From NCBI GenBank assembly GCA_963772805.1, contig CAVYYU010000004.1:62001-126000 (forward strand): a DNA stretch of 64,000 nucleotides, given 5' to 3'. This document shows, one piece after another, positions 26,006 to 34,773 of this stretch. The notes beneath the pieces are model-generated. The model had not been told where the DNA came from, did no database searches, and saw only the letters and a list, made by a program, of their open reading frames with translations. A program made the translations under genes and the position numbers. Position 1 is the first letter of the stretch. The number at the start of each line of letters is the position of its first letter. The stretch is from Legionella_A sp963772805. GTDB taxonomy: Bacteria; Pseudomonadota; Gammaproteobacteria; Legionellales; Legionellaceae.

Positions 26006-27037
26006 TTATCTTGAGGCCCCAATTTCTACCAGTTCTTCAGCGCGCTCTCTGCCGCTGGTTTCTTCTTTCATTTCAAAGCTATTCCCATCTGTTTTTTCAA
26101 TTTCTTCTGAAGATCCTGGTTGATTTTGGAAGAAAGCCGCGTTAAATCGAGCAACAGGATGTTGAGTAAGCATTTTCTGGGCATCTCTAGATAAGCCTTG
26201 TCCTGATTGCCCGGGTACTTGCGGGGCTGCTTTGCTTTCTTCTTCTGTTGTTACAACCTCTATTGATTTGCTTTCTATAGCCAATGATTGCGGCATTATC
26301 GATTGTTGAGAAGCAGGGGCGTTCACGTTCAGCCTATCAATAATTAATCGATGAGAAGCGCCAGCTAAACAATCGATTATAAATTCAGGAAATGGGATTA
26401 TTTCATCCGAAAATTTTACACCGGCTTTAATAAATTCAGCCAAGAAAACTTGCAAAGGCACGGTCGATTTTGGTTTCAATAAGATGGTAAGTAGTGTTTC
26501 GTTAGCACTTCTTTTTTGCCAAATATCATATAGCTCTCCTGACCAATAAAAAGCTGGGGTTGCGATACCAAAGGCCGGAACTAAAGAAATAAATACCCCT
26601 ATTGCGCCTCCAATTAATTTGCCTCTATTCACTGATACATGTTGTTTCAATGTTTGTTTGCTGACTCCCATTTCAACTAGCAAACGGGGTGCTGATGCTC
26701 CGAAATAAATTAAGCTTTCTGTTGCTATAATATCCGCTGTGTTAGTGTTTGATTCCGGCAGTCTGCTCGCTGGATGTATAATTGCCGCAACGCCCAAATT
26801 AAATACGCCGTTATAGAGGTGTCGATAATCGTTCTCTTTCGTTAAAAGAGCATCGATTAGATGTAGTGCGTTTTTGGCTAAGTAATAAATTCGCACATCT
26901 ATCGCCAAACGAACAACGTCGTAACCCTCTTCCGGTTCATTCAATAAATTATCGGCTAAAAAAGCAAACCCCAGTGAGACTCCTTCTATAAAGAGGGCTT
27001 TAATGGTTTTTATAAATGATGAAAAGTTAAATGGCAT
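26006..27037 (-). CDS. Effector-like membrane protein of unknown function
   Basis: I do not recognise a family. The 343-residue protein has hydrophobic segments at about 15-30 and 140-165 (LIGGAIGVFISLVPAFGIAT), then a hydrophilic tail from residue ~245. The C-terminus is rich in Glu (SSEEIEKTDG, KEETSGRERAEELVE), the E-block pattern found in many Dot/Icm substrates of Legionella. The gene is a monocistron between the NO island and TraL. Secretion is inference only. Confidence 0.6.
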   Translation of the reverse strand: MPFNFSSFIKTIKALFIEGVSLGFAFLADNLLNEPEEGYDVVRLAIDVRIYYLAKNALHLIDALLTKENDYRHLYNGVFNLGVAAIIHPASRLPESNTNTADIIATESLIYFGASAPRLLVEMGVSKQTLKQHVSVNRGKLIGGAIGVFISLVPAFGIATPAFYWSGELYDIWQKRSANETLLTILLKPKSTVPLQVFLAEFIKAGVKFSDEIIPFPEFIIDCLAGASHRLIIDRLNVNAPASQQSIMPQSLAIESKSIEVVTTEEESKAAPQVPGQSGQGLSRDAQKMLTQHPVARFNAAFFQNQPGSSEEIEKTDGNSFEMKEETSGRERAEELVEIGASR

Positions 27038-27202
27038 ATACTATTCCTCGTTTTAAAACTCATGTTCAATTTATAAAATTACGCGGCCTGTCTGCTCGTG
27101 TTGGCCTTTTTTTGTATGGAGTCAGGCTGGGTTGTGAGAATGGGTAAATATTATTTTTAGATGGTCTTTTGAGATCGAAGGCTGGCATTTAATTTACCCG
27201 CA

Positions 27203-27233
27203 CCATAACATACATACCAAATGCATGTTATGG
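27203..27233. promoter_or_regulatory. Palindrome upstream of traL
   Basis: CCATAACATACAT and ATGCATGTTATGG form an inverted repeat (12 of 13 matched) about 90 bases upstream of the TraL-like gene. It could be an operator or origin-associated site; no function is shown. Confidence 0.4.
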
Positions 27234-27322
27234 TTAATGGACGGTTTTGTCAAATAATGCGCACATCAGGGATGCGTACTACTCCGATGTAACAGTATGA
27301 GCCTCGCCACTTATCGATTACG

Positions 27323-28501
27323 ATGCAGGGCAAAGGTGGCGTCGGCAAATCCTTTGTCTCGGCAACCAGCGCTCAATATAAATTCCATAAAGACCAATCA
27401 CCACTTTGTATTGATACCGATCCGATTAACGCCACGTTTTACTGTTTTAAATCGCTCAACGTTGAACGCCTGGATATTATGGAAGGTGATGAAATCAATC
27501 CGCGCCATTTTGACGTGTTAATTGAAAAAATTGCAAACGCTGAAGCTGATGTGATTATTGATAATGGTGCCAGCTCATTTGTGCCTTTATCGCATTACCT
27601 CCTCACCAACCAGGTGCCCACTTTGTTTAAAGAACTGGAGCATGAACTTATAATCCATACGGTTATCACTGGTGGCCAAGCGCTGCTGGATACAACACAC
27701 GGATTTGCTCAGTTGGTAAACCAGTTTCCTGAGGATGTTCGCTTTGTGGTATGGCTAAACCCCTACTGGGGTAAAATTGAGAGCGAAGGAAAGTCTTTTG
27801 AGCAAATGAGGGTATACAAAGAAACTAAAGACAGGATAGCGGCAATAATCAATATCCCTGACTTAAAGGAAGAAACTTTCGGCCTAGATCTCTCAAACAT
27901 GCTTCAACAAAAAATTACATTTAATGAAGCAATTAATTCCCCTGAACGAAATATTATGACCAGGCAACGATTAAAGCTCATACGAGATCAACTATTTAGC
28001 CAGATTGATCCAGCCACCAACGATGTGGTCATTGATAACGGCGCCAGTTCTTTTGTGCCGCTCTCACATTACCTCATCAGCAATCAGGTTCCTGCATTAC
28101 TACAAGAATTAGGCCATGAAATGGTAATTCATACGGTCATCACCGGCGGCCAGGCAATGTTCGATACCATAAATGGCTTTGCGCAGCTGATTGACCAGTT
28201 TGCAGATGAAGCTCAGTTTGTCGTCTGGCTCAATCCCTATTGGGGAGCCATAGAGCATGAAGGCAAATCCTTTGAACAATTAAAGGCCTACCGAGATAAC
28301 AAAGACAAAATATCAGCCTTAATTCAAATCCCTGATCTGAAAAGGGAAACTTACGGCCGGGATCTCACTGAAATGTTGCAACAAAAGCTGACCTTTGATG
28401 AAGTCCTGGCTACGCCAGAGAAAAGCATCATGACTCGCCAGCGATTAAAAATTGTTCGCGATCAACTGTTTGATCAATTAGACAACGCACGGGTGATCTA
28501 A
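27323..28501 (+). CDS. traL: TraL-like conjugation ATPase with an internal duplication
   Basis: A 392-residue protein. The first ~230 residues look like a whole TraL-type P-loop ATPase: Walker A QGKGGVGKSF at the start, IDTDP, VIIDNGASSFVPLSHYL, WLNPYWG. Residues ~233-392 repeat the second two thirds of the same protein (again VIDNGASSFVPLSHYL, ITGGQAMFDT, WLNPYWGAIEHEGKSFEQ) but without the P-loop. The two halves differ at many positions, so this is a fusion of two diverged copies. The N-terminus seems a few residues short: in-frame codons upstream (HLSIT) match the family but lack a start. It is 1 base overlapped with the TraM-like gene. Confidence 0.75.
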   Translation: MQGKGGVGKSFVSATSAQYKFHKDQSPLCIDTDPINATFYCFKSLNVERLDIMEGDEINPRHFDVLIEKIANAEADVIIDNGASSFVPLSHYLLTNQVPTLFKELEHELIIHTVITGGQALLDTTHGFAQLVNQFPEDVRFVVWLNPYWGKIESEGKSFEQMRVYKETKDRIAAIINIPDLKEETFGLDLSNMLQQKITFNEAINSPERNIMTRQRLKLIRDQLFSQIDPATNDVVIDNGASSFVPLSHYLISNQVPALLQELGHEMVIHTVITGGQAMFDTINGFAQLIDQFADEAQFVVWLNPYWGAIEHEGKSFEQLKAYRDNKDKISALIQIPDLKRETYGRDLTEMLQQKLTFDEVLATPEKSIMTRQRLKIVRDQLFDQLDNARVI

Positions 28502-28980
28502 TGACTGATAAATTCGATGCAGTTATTCAGGAGATTGCAGTCAAGCATGGGGTGGTTTTAAGCAATAATGATCCAATTCTCATTTTGCAGACAATGAACG
28601 ATAGATTGATTGAAGACACCCGACAGGCACAAGCGGCCATGTTGGCGCAGTTCAAAGAGGAAATGGAGAGCATTTCCTCTCAATGGAAGGATGACGCCAA
28701 GGAAAAAGCTGAAAAAGTACTTAATACGGCATTAGCCAGCAGTAAAGATGTAATGGCTAAATTGTTTCAGGAATCTACAAGCGAATCGGCTCAGCTCATG
28801 AAAAAAATAATGTCTGACGCACTGGTTGAAGCTCGTGACTTGACACAACAGGCGGGGCAGTTTGGTCGATTTGCTTTATTCTCATCAATAGGGATTTTTT
28901 CGGCGTCTTGTTTGTTTATGTTGCTCTGTTCTGATTATATTTTTAGCTTGTTGAATCAGCTAAACTTGGGGACAAATTAG
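28501..28980 (+). CDS. traM: TraM-like conjugal transfer protein
   Basis: A 159-residue protein that directly follows the TraL-like gene (stop/start overlap TAATG). Residues 30-120 are a long charged helix; residues ~121-150 are a transmembrane segment (FALFSSIGIFSASCLFMLL). This arrangement is that of the small TraM that partners TraL in IncP-like traKLM clusters. No relaxase or traK is in the window. Confidence 0.6.
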   Translation: MTDKFDAVIQEIAVKHGVVLSNNDPILILQTMNDRLIEDTRQAQAAMLAQFKEEMESISSQWKDDAKEKAEKVLNTALASSKDVMAKLFQESTSESAQLMKKIMSDALVEARDLTQQAGQFGRFALFSSIGIFSASCLFMLLCSDYIFSLLNQLNLGTN

Positions 28981-29001
28981 GAAAAATTCGGTGAATAGAG
29001 T

Positions 29002-29649
29002 ATGAGTATTAAAAAGCCACTAGCATTTGAGCAGCAGTTTTTTTCTGATATTAGTGAATTACTGCGAAAAGGGCGTGAAGTAGCCTACCGGTCAGTGAAT
29101 TCGGTTATGGTCGACACTTATTGGCAGATAGGTAAGCGTATAGTTGATCAAGAGCAGCATGGCAAAGTGCGAGCAGATTATGGCGAGTATTTAATTGTAA
29201 ATTTGTCTCGATATTTAACTGATTGTTTTGGTAGGGGTTTTTCTGTTGCGAATCTCAAGAATATCAGGCAGTTTTATCAGACATTCCCTGCTTTAGATGA
29301 ATTGGCTACACAGTGTGTAGCGAATTTAAGTTGGTCACATTGGCGTTTGATTATGCGTTTAGAAAGTGAACAAGAAAGACGTTATTATTTACAAGAAGCA
29401 GGTGAACAGCAGTGGAGTGTTCGTCTTTTAGAGCGCAATATAAAAAGTGGTTATTATAAGCGTTTATTGTCATCTAAAAGGCCTGTTCCTTCGCAGGAAA
29501 AATCTACGCCACACCCCTCGGAGTTTATCAAAGACCCTTATGTCCTAGAGTTTTTAGATGTCCCAGATGATTTGACAGGTAAAGAAAACCTTTTAGAGTC
29601 AAATATCATAGAGCATTTGCAAAAATTTCTGTTGGAGCTCGGTAAGGGC
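29002..29649 (+). CDS. YhcG/DUF1016 nuclease-family protein, exon 1
   Basis: The first 216 residues of a DUF1016 protein: the N-terminal DUF1016_N domain (EVAYRSVNSVMVDTYWQIGK, FSVANLKNIRQFYQTFP) and the start of the nuclease domain, ending LLELGKG. A group II intron interrupts it here. Joining to 31855-32226 gives a 339-residue protein with the family order. Without splicing, the frame runs only 39 bases into the intron. Confidence 0.88.
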
Positions 29650-31854
29650 GTGCGACACGAGGTCGCACATAAGAGTTGTTTCCACTGAAGAAGGTCGGAA
29701 ACCATCCATGTCACTGGATGAATCTAGGGGTATGAATAAAGAGCTACCCCGACAATGTGACGAAATGCTAATAGCATAGGGAAAGAATCGTGAGAGGACA
29801 TCCCTTCCGGTAGCCATAACTGGGTAAGTTGCTAGATAGCCAATATGGTGAAGATATCTGAATCTGTGATAAAGGCCGTTACCAAGTGAGGAGCGAAAGT
29901 GGTTGATACGCTTTAACCAAAAGGTACAGAAGGCAGGCTGGGCGCCGAACCGTTACGCGCTCCGTGACCAATAAGCTTTCCGGCTTCAAGCAGGCACCTA
30001 AGTTGGCACACTCTTAGTGGGAAACGTGGGAACCCAGTATTGTCCCCAGTGATGGGACGGTTTGTCGCAAGATAAACTCATGATGGTGCTGGAGTGGGAT
30101 GTGGGAAGAAGCGAATGCTGGGCTGTAATGGTTCAGATACGAGTTGAAACAGTACTTGGCACGAAAGTGAGCAGACGTCCCATAGGTCTTTCATTGCAAG
30201 ATAGTTTAGAGAACCGATAGTATGAGAAAACGCAAATGACAGTAACTTCGGTTACCGGTGCAGTCTCAACATGTGGTGAAACATGGGATTCCTTAAATTG
30301 GGATTTCATCGAACAACATGTACATCGGCTACAAATGCGTATTGCAAAGGCTATTCAAAATGGGCGTCATGGAAAAGCTAAAGCATTGCAATGGCTACTG
30401 ACACACTCAAGATATGCCAAATTACTGGCTGTTCGCAGAGTAACCCAGAACCGGGGTCGAAAGACTGCCGGAGTTGATAAAGTAATCTTACAAACATCAA
30501 AACAGAAAATGCTGGCGGCGACTTCGTTAAAACAGCGAGGTTATCAAGGCAACCCACTACGGCGTATATATATTCCTAAGAAGAATGGGAAGCAACGACC
30601 GCTCGGAATTCCGACAATGAGAGATAGAGCAATGCAAGCACTTTACTTGCTAGCGCTAGAACCTGTTGCAGAAATAACAGCAGATCAAGATTCCTACGGC
30701 TTTCGGCCAAAACGGTCAACAGCTGATGCTATTGAACAATGCTTCTGCACGCTTCGTGCAGGTAACAGAGCTCAATGGATTCTGGAAGGGGATATTAAAG
30801 CTTGTTTTGATCGCATTAATCACGAATGGCTTCTAAAGAACATTCCTATTGATAAGCGTGTATTAAAACAGTGGTTAAAAGCAGGTTATATGGAAAACCA
30901 AGCTTTCATGCCCACGGATGAAGGAACACCACAAGGTGGGATCATATCGCCAACACTGGCTAATATGACACTAGATGGATTGGAACACGCTGTGTATCAA
31001 GCAGCATATCCCCGATATCTAAACAAAATCTATGTGGTAAGGTATGCGGACGACTTTGTCATTATGGCAGAATCGAAAGATCTGCTTGAAGATAAAGTTA
31101 AACCCGCCATCGAACAGTTCCTAAAAGAACGTGGCCTAGAGCTCTCTCCTGAAAAGACTCGTATCAGTCACATCGACACAGGGTTTGACTTCCTCGGATT
31201 TAATGTTCGACGGTACGGTGGGAAATTACTCATCAAGCCGACGAAAAGCAATGTACTTGCTTTCATACAGGAAATACGTGAGGTCATCAGGACGAATATA
31301 TCGTCAAGCACAGCAGAGTTGTTGCGCCAGCTTAATCCCAAAATCAAGGGATGGGGGCATTATTACAAACATGTTGTGTCAAAACGAACATTCGCATATG
31401 TCGACAACAGCATTTATCTGACCTTAAGATGGTGGATAAATAGAAGACATCCAAATAAGAAAAGCCGAACTTGGCGGACAAAGAGATACTTTCGAAGCGA
31501 AGGTCGGCGAAACTGGATATTTACTACTAAAATCCGCAATAAGTCGGGGGAACTGATTCATTTTGATCTATTTAAAATGCAGTCTCTACCGATTGTAAGG
31601 CACGTTAAAATCAAACGAGATGCGTCACCTTATAAAGCTCAATATACGGACTATTTCGAAAAGCGGAAACGCTTGAGAAGACAATCGTCTAGTGTTCATT
31701 GGGCTCACGCAAGAACGCAACACTTGGTTGGTGTAAGATGAACAACAGAATAGCTGGGTACATAGCCTTTGAAAGGCTTGAGCCGTGTGCTGGGAAACTC
31801 GCATGCACGGTTCTTAGAGGAGCCGACAACAGTAATGTTGTCGGTTTACTCGAC
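29650..31854 (+). mobile_element. Group II intron (2,205 bp)
   Basis: The 5' end GTGCGACACGAGG is the group II consensus start (GUGYG). Domain V is visible at about 31778-31813 (GAGCCGTGTGCTGGGAAACT then GCATGCACGGTTC), and domain VI follows with a CCGACAACA...TGTTGTCGG stem. The 3' end is placed after CTCGAC at 31854 because that restores the nuclease frame exactly. The intron RNA domain IV holds the maturase gene. Confidence 0.85.
30236..31741 (+). CDS. ltrA: Group II intron reverse transcriptase/maturase
   Basis: A 501-residue protein with RT motifs (SYGFRPKRSTADAIEQ, GDIKACFDRINHEWL, GTPQGGIISPTLANM, VRYADDFVIM) and the group II maturase X domain (LNPKIKGWGHYYKH). The usual Cys-rich HNH endonuclease at the C-terminus is absent. 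It splices its own intron and moves it by retrohoming. Confidence 0.93.
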   Translation: MTVTSVTGAVSTCGETWDSLNWDFIEQHVHRLQMRIAKAIQNGRHGKAKALQWLLTHSRYAKLLAVRRVTQNRGRKTAGVDKVILQTSKQKMLAATSLKQRGYQGNPLRRIYIPKKNGKQRPLGIPTMRDRAMQALYLLALEPVAEITADQDSYGFRPKRSTADAIEQCFCTLRAGNRAQWILEGDIKACFDRINHEWLLKNIPIDKRVLKQWLKAGYMENQAFMPTDEGTPQGGIISPTLANMTLDGLEHAVYQAAYPRYLNKIYVVRYADDFVIMAESKDLLEDKVKPAIEQFLKERGLELSPEKTRISHIDTGFDFLGFNVRRYGGKLLIKPTKSNVLAFIQEIREVIRTNISSSTAELLRQLNPKIKGWGHYYKHVVSKRTFAYVDNSIYLTLRWWINRRHPNKKSRTWRTKRYFRSEGRRNWIFTTKIRNKSGELIHFDLFKMQSLPIVRHVKIKRDASPYKAQYTDYFEKRKRLRRQSSSVHWAHARTQHLVGVR

Positions 31855-32226
31855 TTTTCATTTGTTGCGCGTCAAATGCGTGTGAGCACGGAAACGTCTC
31901 ATTTTTACGTAGACTTGGTTTTTTACAATTATCTTTTAAAATGCTTTGTTGTTATTGATTTGAAAACTGAAAAACTTGTCCATCAAGATATTGGCCAAAT
32001 GGATATGTATGTGCGAATGTTTGATGAGCTAAAGCGTGGAAAGGATGATAACCCTACAATAGGTATTATCCTATGCGCGGATAAGGACGAGACGATTGTT
32101 AAATATTCAGTACTGAAAGAAAGTAAGCAAATTTTTGCTTCTAAATATAAAACCGTTTTACCATCAGAAAGTGAATTGACAAGCTTTATTGAGCGGGAAA
32201 ATCGCCTGCTTGGATACGAGGAATAA
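31855..32226 (+). CDS. YhcG/DUF1016 nuclease-family protein, exon 2
   Basis: The last 123 residues: FSFVARQMRV, then the PD-(D/E)XK core (HFYVDLVFYN, FVVIDLKTEK), IGQMDMYVRMFDE and IGIILCADKDETIVKYS. These are the conserved C-terminal motifs of the family with catalytic Asp and Lys present. It has no start of its own and depends on intron splicing to exon 1. Confidence 0.88.
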   Translation, partial: FSFVARQMRVSTETSHFYVDLVFYNYLLKCFVVIDLKTEKLVHQDIGQMDMYVRMFDELKRGKDDNPTIGIILCADKDETIVKYSVLKESKQIFASKYKTVLPSESELTSFIERENRLLGYEE

Positions 32227-32372
32227 TTCATAGCATATTAAATATGCTATGTCATAAATTGTGGCATAACTGTGGCAGAACATTCTATCCTCATTCAGAA
32301 GTGGTCGAACCTGGTACCAAGTCAGCACCTGGTCATTGAGGAGCTATTGAAAAGAGAGAATCAAACAACTTT

Positions 32373-32777
32373 ATGATTAGCAAAGAAAAATGGACAACGT
32401 TGACAGCGTGGATGGAAAAACTTCAAATTCATGAAGAGGAACTCATTGAAAAGTTTATCATTGGCAGTGGTAAGGGTGGGCAGAAACTTCATAAAACAGC
32501 TTCAACAGTATATTTAAAACATATGCCCTCTGGCTTGGAAATAAAATGCCAGGATTCAAGGAGTCGTCAAGATAACCGCTATTTCGCAAGAGCGCGGCTT
32601 TGTGAAAAGTTACAAGCAGTTTTGAGTGATGAAAAAACAAAAAAGCAACAAAGAGTAGAAAAGGTAAAACGCCAAAAGAAGCGGCGTTCAAGAAGATCTA
32701 AGCAAAAAATATTGGATGAAAAATCTAAAGATGGGCAGCTCAAGGCATTGAGAAAAAAGCCATCACCTAGTGGCTAG
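32373..32777 (+). CDS. Orphan peptide-release-factor-like protein with GGQ motif
   Basis: A 134-residue protein with the class I release-factor catalytic domain only: GSGKGGQKLHKTAS near residues 31-44, then VYLKHMPSGLEIKCQDSRSR. The C-terminal 40 residues are very basic (KRQKKRRSRRSKQK), a tail that could sit in the ribosome. It lacks codon-recognition domains, as in ArfB and C12orf65-type rescue factors. It is probably a ribosome-rescue or peptidyl-tRNA hydrolysis factor carried on the element. Confidence 0.8.
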   Translation: MISKEKWTTLTAWMEKLQIHEEELIEKFIIGSGKGGQKLHKTASTVYLKHMPSGLEIKCQDSRSRQDNRYFARARLCEKLQAVLSDEKTKKQQRVEKVKRQKKRRSRRSKQKILDEKSKDGQLKALRKKPSPSG

Positions 32778-32945
32778 TGGCTAGTGTATTGATCACTCCG
32801 GTGTTTTTTAATTGACTAAAATGAACCAGGTCTTACTGGTTTGCATCGATAGCAATTTTGGCTGGATTTGTGTTACTGATCGTCTCAATAAAGAAAATGG
32901 TATCTTAGCTGCTATTGATGTCGTTGTAGAACTGGTGCAGCATCT

Positions 32946-33000
32946 GGCACCTAGTCGGCACCTAGTTGGCACCAAGACGGCACCAAGACGGCAGCAGTAG
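32946..33000. repeat. Five tandem 11-bp repeats
   Basis: GGCACCTAGTC, GGCACCTAGTT, GGCACCAAGAC (twice) and GGCAGCAGTAG follow each other without gaps. The period of 11 bp places each unit on the same face of the helix, as in protein-binding arrays. Related GGCA/AGGCAGT repeats lie next to the att sites. Confidence 0.7.
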
Positions 33001-33001
33001 G

Positions 33002-33094
33002 CACAGAGTTATCGATAATATCCTCGTCCTTAATTTTGGGGAATATAGGATTGAACAAAAGAAATTTCTACGCCAACTTAATGAACGGTGGTGA
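33002..33094 (+). pseudogene. Remnant end of a RelE/HigB-like toxin
   Basis: An open stretch without a start ends in EQKKFLRQLNERW and a TGA two bases before the antitoxin ATG. In NadS-type pairs a RelE-like toxin precedes the antitoxin at this spacing. Only ~30 residues remain, so the toxin is lost. Confidence 0.4.
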
Positions 33095-33096
33095 TT

Positions 33097-33387
33097 ATGG
33101 ATACAAAATTATTTGAGCGACTAGTTGAAAGCATGACTCAGATGAATGAAATTATTGATGGTGAACGAGTCCCTTCTCGTGAGTTTGTAATTGACGCTAT
33201 TCATGTTAAAGAGATCCGCAAAAAAACTGGCTTAACACAAGCTAAATTTTGTCACTTAATTGATGTGAATTTAGGAACATTGCGCAACTGGGAGCAGGGG
33301 AGACGAGAACCAACTGGACCTGCTAAGGCTTTATTGCGTGCGATAAATAATGATCCTCGGCATGTGTTGATGGCGCTTGCAACTTGA
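33097..33387 (+). CDS. NadS-like antitoxin (HTH_XRE)
   Basis: A 96-residue protein with an N-terminal helical part (MDTKLFERLVESMTQMNEI) and a helix-turn-helix (IRKKTGLTQAKFCHLIDVNLG) followed by LRNWEQGRREPTGPAKALL, the NadS/HigA antitoxin signature. ATG 33097 is preferred for the GGTGGTG site upstream. The toxin upstream is reduced to a remnant, so this is an orphan antitoxin. Confidence 0.8.
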   Translation: MDTKLFERLVESMTQMNEIIDGERVPSREFVIDAIHVKEIRKKTGLTQAKFCHLIDVNLGTLRNWEQGRREPTGPAKALLRAINNDPRHVLMALAT

Positions 33388-33671
33388 GAAAATGCATAAG
33401 GCATCTTTAAAAAATTTTAACTAAAAATTTGTGTCACTTAAAAACTCAGCATCTCTGGTCGTTCCCATGCAAAATACAGAGTCCACTCTGATGACTAATT
33501 TTGTACGACAGAACCATTAATACCCCTAATACGGCCCCGCACTGCCTGGCACAGCAGTGACGAAAACGTGCCGTAACTGTGTACGATTCTAGTGTATTTG
33601 TGGCAGTTTTAGGCAGTCTTTCGGTCATTTGATGCATCGTAAGATGTTGATTTATATTGTTTTCTATTATT

Positions 33672-33732
33672 GAGTATCAGGCTTCGAACCAAGGTGTCGG
33701 GGGTTCGAGTCCCTCCGAGCGCACCATTTTTA
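33672..33732 (+). repeat. att2: tRNA 3'-end direct repeat
   Basis: Second copy of the 61-bp att repeat, ending with the T-arm, acceptor and CCA of the tRNA-like sequence. Left of it, 33520-33671 is related but not identical to 53210-53361; right of it, the sequence is the same as after att3. Confidence 0.8.
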
Positions 33733-33862
33733 TATTTAAAATCAATCACTTATAATATTTTATTTTTTTAAGAGCACTTGGTTTTTGTGTCAATTGTGGC
33801 ATAAATGTGACATAAAACTCACTATTTTTGGTTTTAATTAAATACTATTTAAATGCTAGAGT

Positions 33863-33881
33863 ACTTGGTTAATAACCAAGT
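33863..33881. promoter_or_regulatory. Perfect 19-bp palindrome upstream of the TA module
   Basis: ACTTGGTTAATAACCAAGT is a perfect palindrome around a central A (repeated at 53553-53571). It lies just before the 32-codon frame and the TumE/TumA genes, and is a likely operator for the HTH antitoxin or another dimeric repressor. Confidence 0.55.
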
Positions 33882-33890
33882 AATACACCC

Positions 33891-33989
33891 ATGAGTTTAG
33901 TTAAATCTATTGGTTTAACGTCAGCGTCAGATAAAAAAAAACTTGCACAATCTATCGTAATCAGTGCTCACTGGAAAGAAATTCCTTGA
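33891..33989 (+). CDS. Possible 32-residue peptide
   Basis: An ATG-started frame (MSLVKSIGLTSASDKKKLAQ...) follows the palindrome, with no strong ribosome site. It is identical in the second copy at 53581-53679. It may be a truncated start of a lost gene rather than a working peptide. Confidence 0.25.
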   Translation: MSLVKSIGLTSASDKKKLAQSIVISAHWKEIP

Positions 33990-34027
33990 TAAAAACTGTC
34001 TAAGCTCTATAATATAAATATCATCAG

Positions 34028-34417
34028 ATGATATGTAAGATGCACATGAAGTCAGATATTGGTTTAGAGACGTTACTCGAACTAAATGGCACTGAATATA
34101 CAGAGAAAAATGGTTGTTGGTATAGGATAGAGGCTTGGGAAGTTGAGCAAACCTCAGGAATACCTCATGGCATTAGATACAATCTAACGCTTCATGATAA
34201 TTTTAACCAACGTATTTTAGGATTCGATAATGCGCATGCTATTTATATTAATGAGGGCGGCCGTTTCAACGGGTACATAATAAAATATGATCATATGCAC
34301 ACCTCTATTAAGGGGCCAGCTGCGCCTTATGAGTTTATGAACGCCCAGCAACTGCTTGAGGATTTTTTTAAAGAAGTTAATTCAATTTTAAATAAATTGA
34401 ACACTGGAGGTAATTAA
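34028..34417 (+). CDS. TumE-like toxin (DUF6516), copy 1
   Basis: The protein (up to 129 residues; ATGs at 34028, 34040 and 34046 are possible) has the DUF6516 pattern RYNLTLHDNFNQRILGFDNAH and YIIKYDHMH. Members are toxins of TumE/TumA toxin-antitoxin pairs. The HTH gene follows after 2 bases, the usual toxin-first order. An identical copy lies at 53718-54107. Confidence 0.7.
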   Translation: MICKMHMKSDIGLETLLELNGTEYTEKNGCWYRIEAWEVEQTSGIPHGIRYNLTLHDNFNQRILGFDNAHAIYINEGGRFNGYIIKYDHMHTSIKGPAAPYEFMNAQQLLEDFFKEVNSILNKLNTGGN

Positions 34418-34419
34418 AA

Positions 34420-34773
34420 ATGAAAGCGATCCGTGTAGGGATTATGTCTCGAGAGAAATTCCAAAATCGAGCCATTGAAATTGCCTCTGGCCGATATAAG
34501 CCCCACAAAAATGAGCCTAAAATTTGGTTTAGCTCGATCAAGTCTCTGTCTGAGGTATTGAACGAAAATAATATGCGCTTATTAAAAACAATAAAAGAAC
34601 ACAAACCAGAATCGATAAATGAGCTTGCAACTCTTGTTCATCGCAAGCCTAGTAACTTAAGCCGCACCTTAAATACTATGGCGCGCTATGGAATTGTTGA
34701 AATAGAGAAAAATGGAAAAAACTCCAAGCCTATAACAAGAGCATTAGATTTTAGTATCCAATATAGTGCTTAA
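34420..34773 (+). CDS. TumA-like HTH antitoxin, copy 1
   Basis: A 117-residue protein with a MarR-like winged helix (SINELATLVHRKPSNLSRTL, then MARYGIVEIE). ATG is preceded by ACTGGAGGTAATTAAAA. It would neutralise the TumE-like toxin and repress the operon, possibly via the upstream palindrome. Confidence 0.7.
   Translation: MKAIRVGIMSREKFQNRAIEIASGRYKPHKNEPKIWFSSIKSLSEVLNENNMRLLKTIKEHKPESINELATLVHRKPSNLSRTLNTMARYGIVEIEKNGKNSKPITRALDFSIQYSA

Noticed and set aside
32812..33000. 62-codon frame ending in the 11-bp repeats
   Set aside because: It has no ribosome site, no family similarity that I can see, and its last third is just the translation of the tandem repeat.
32946..33000. Possible CRISPR array
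   Set aside because: Units are 11 bp and directly joined; there are no spacers and no cas genes.
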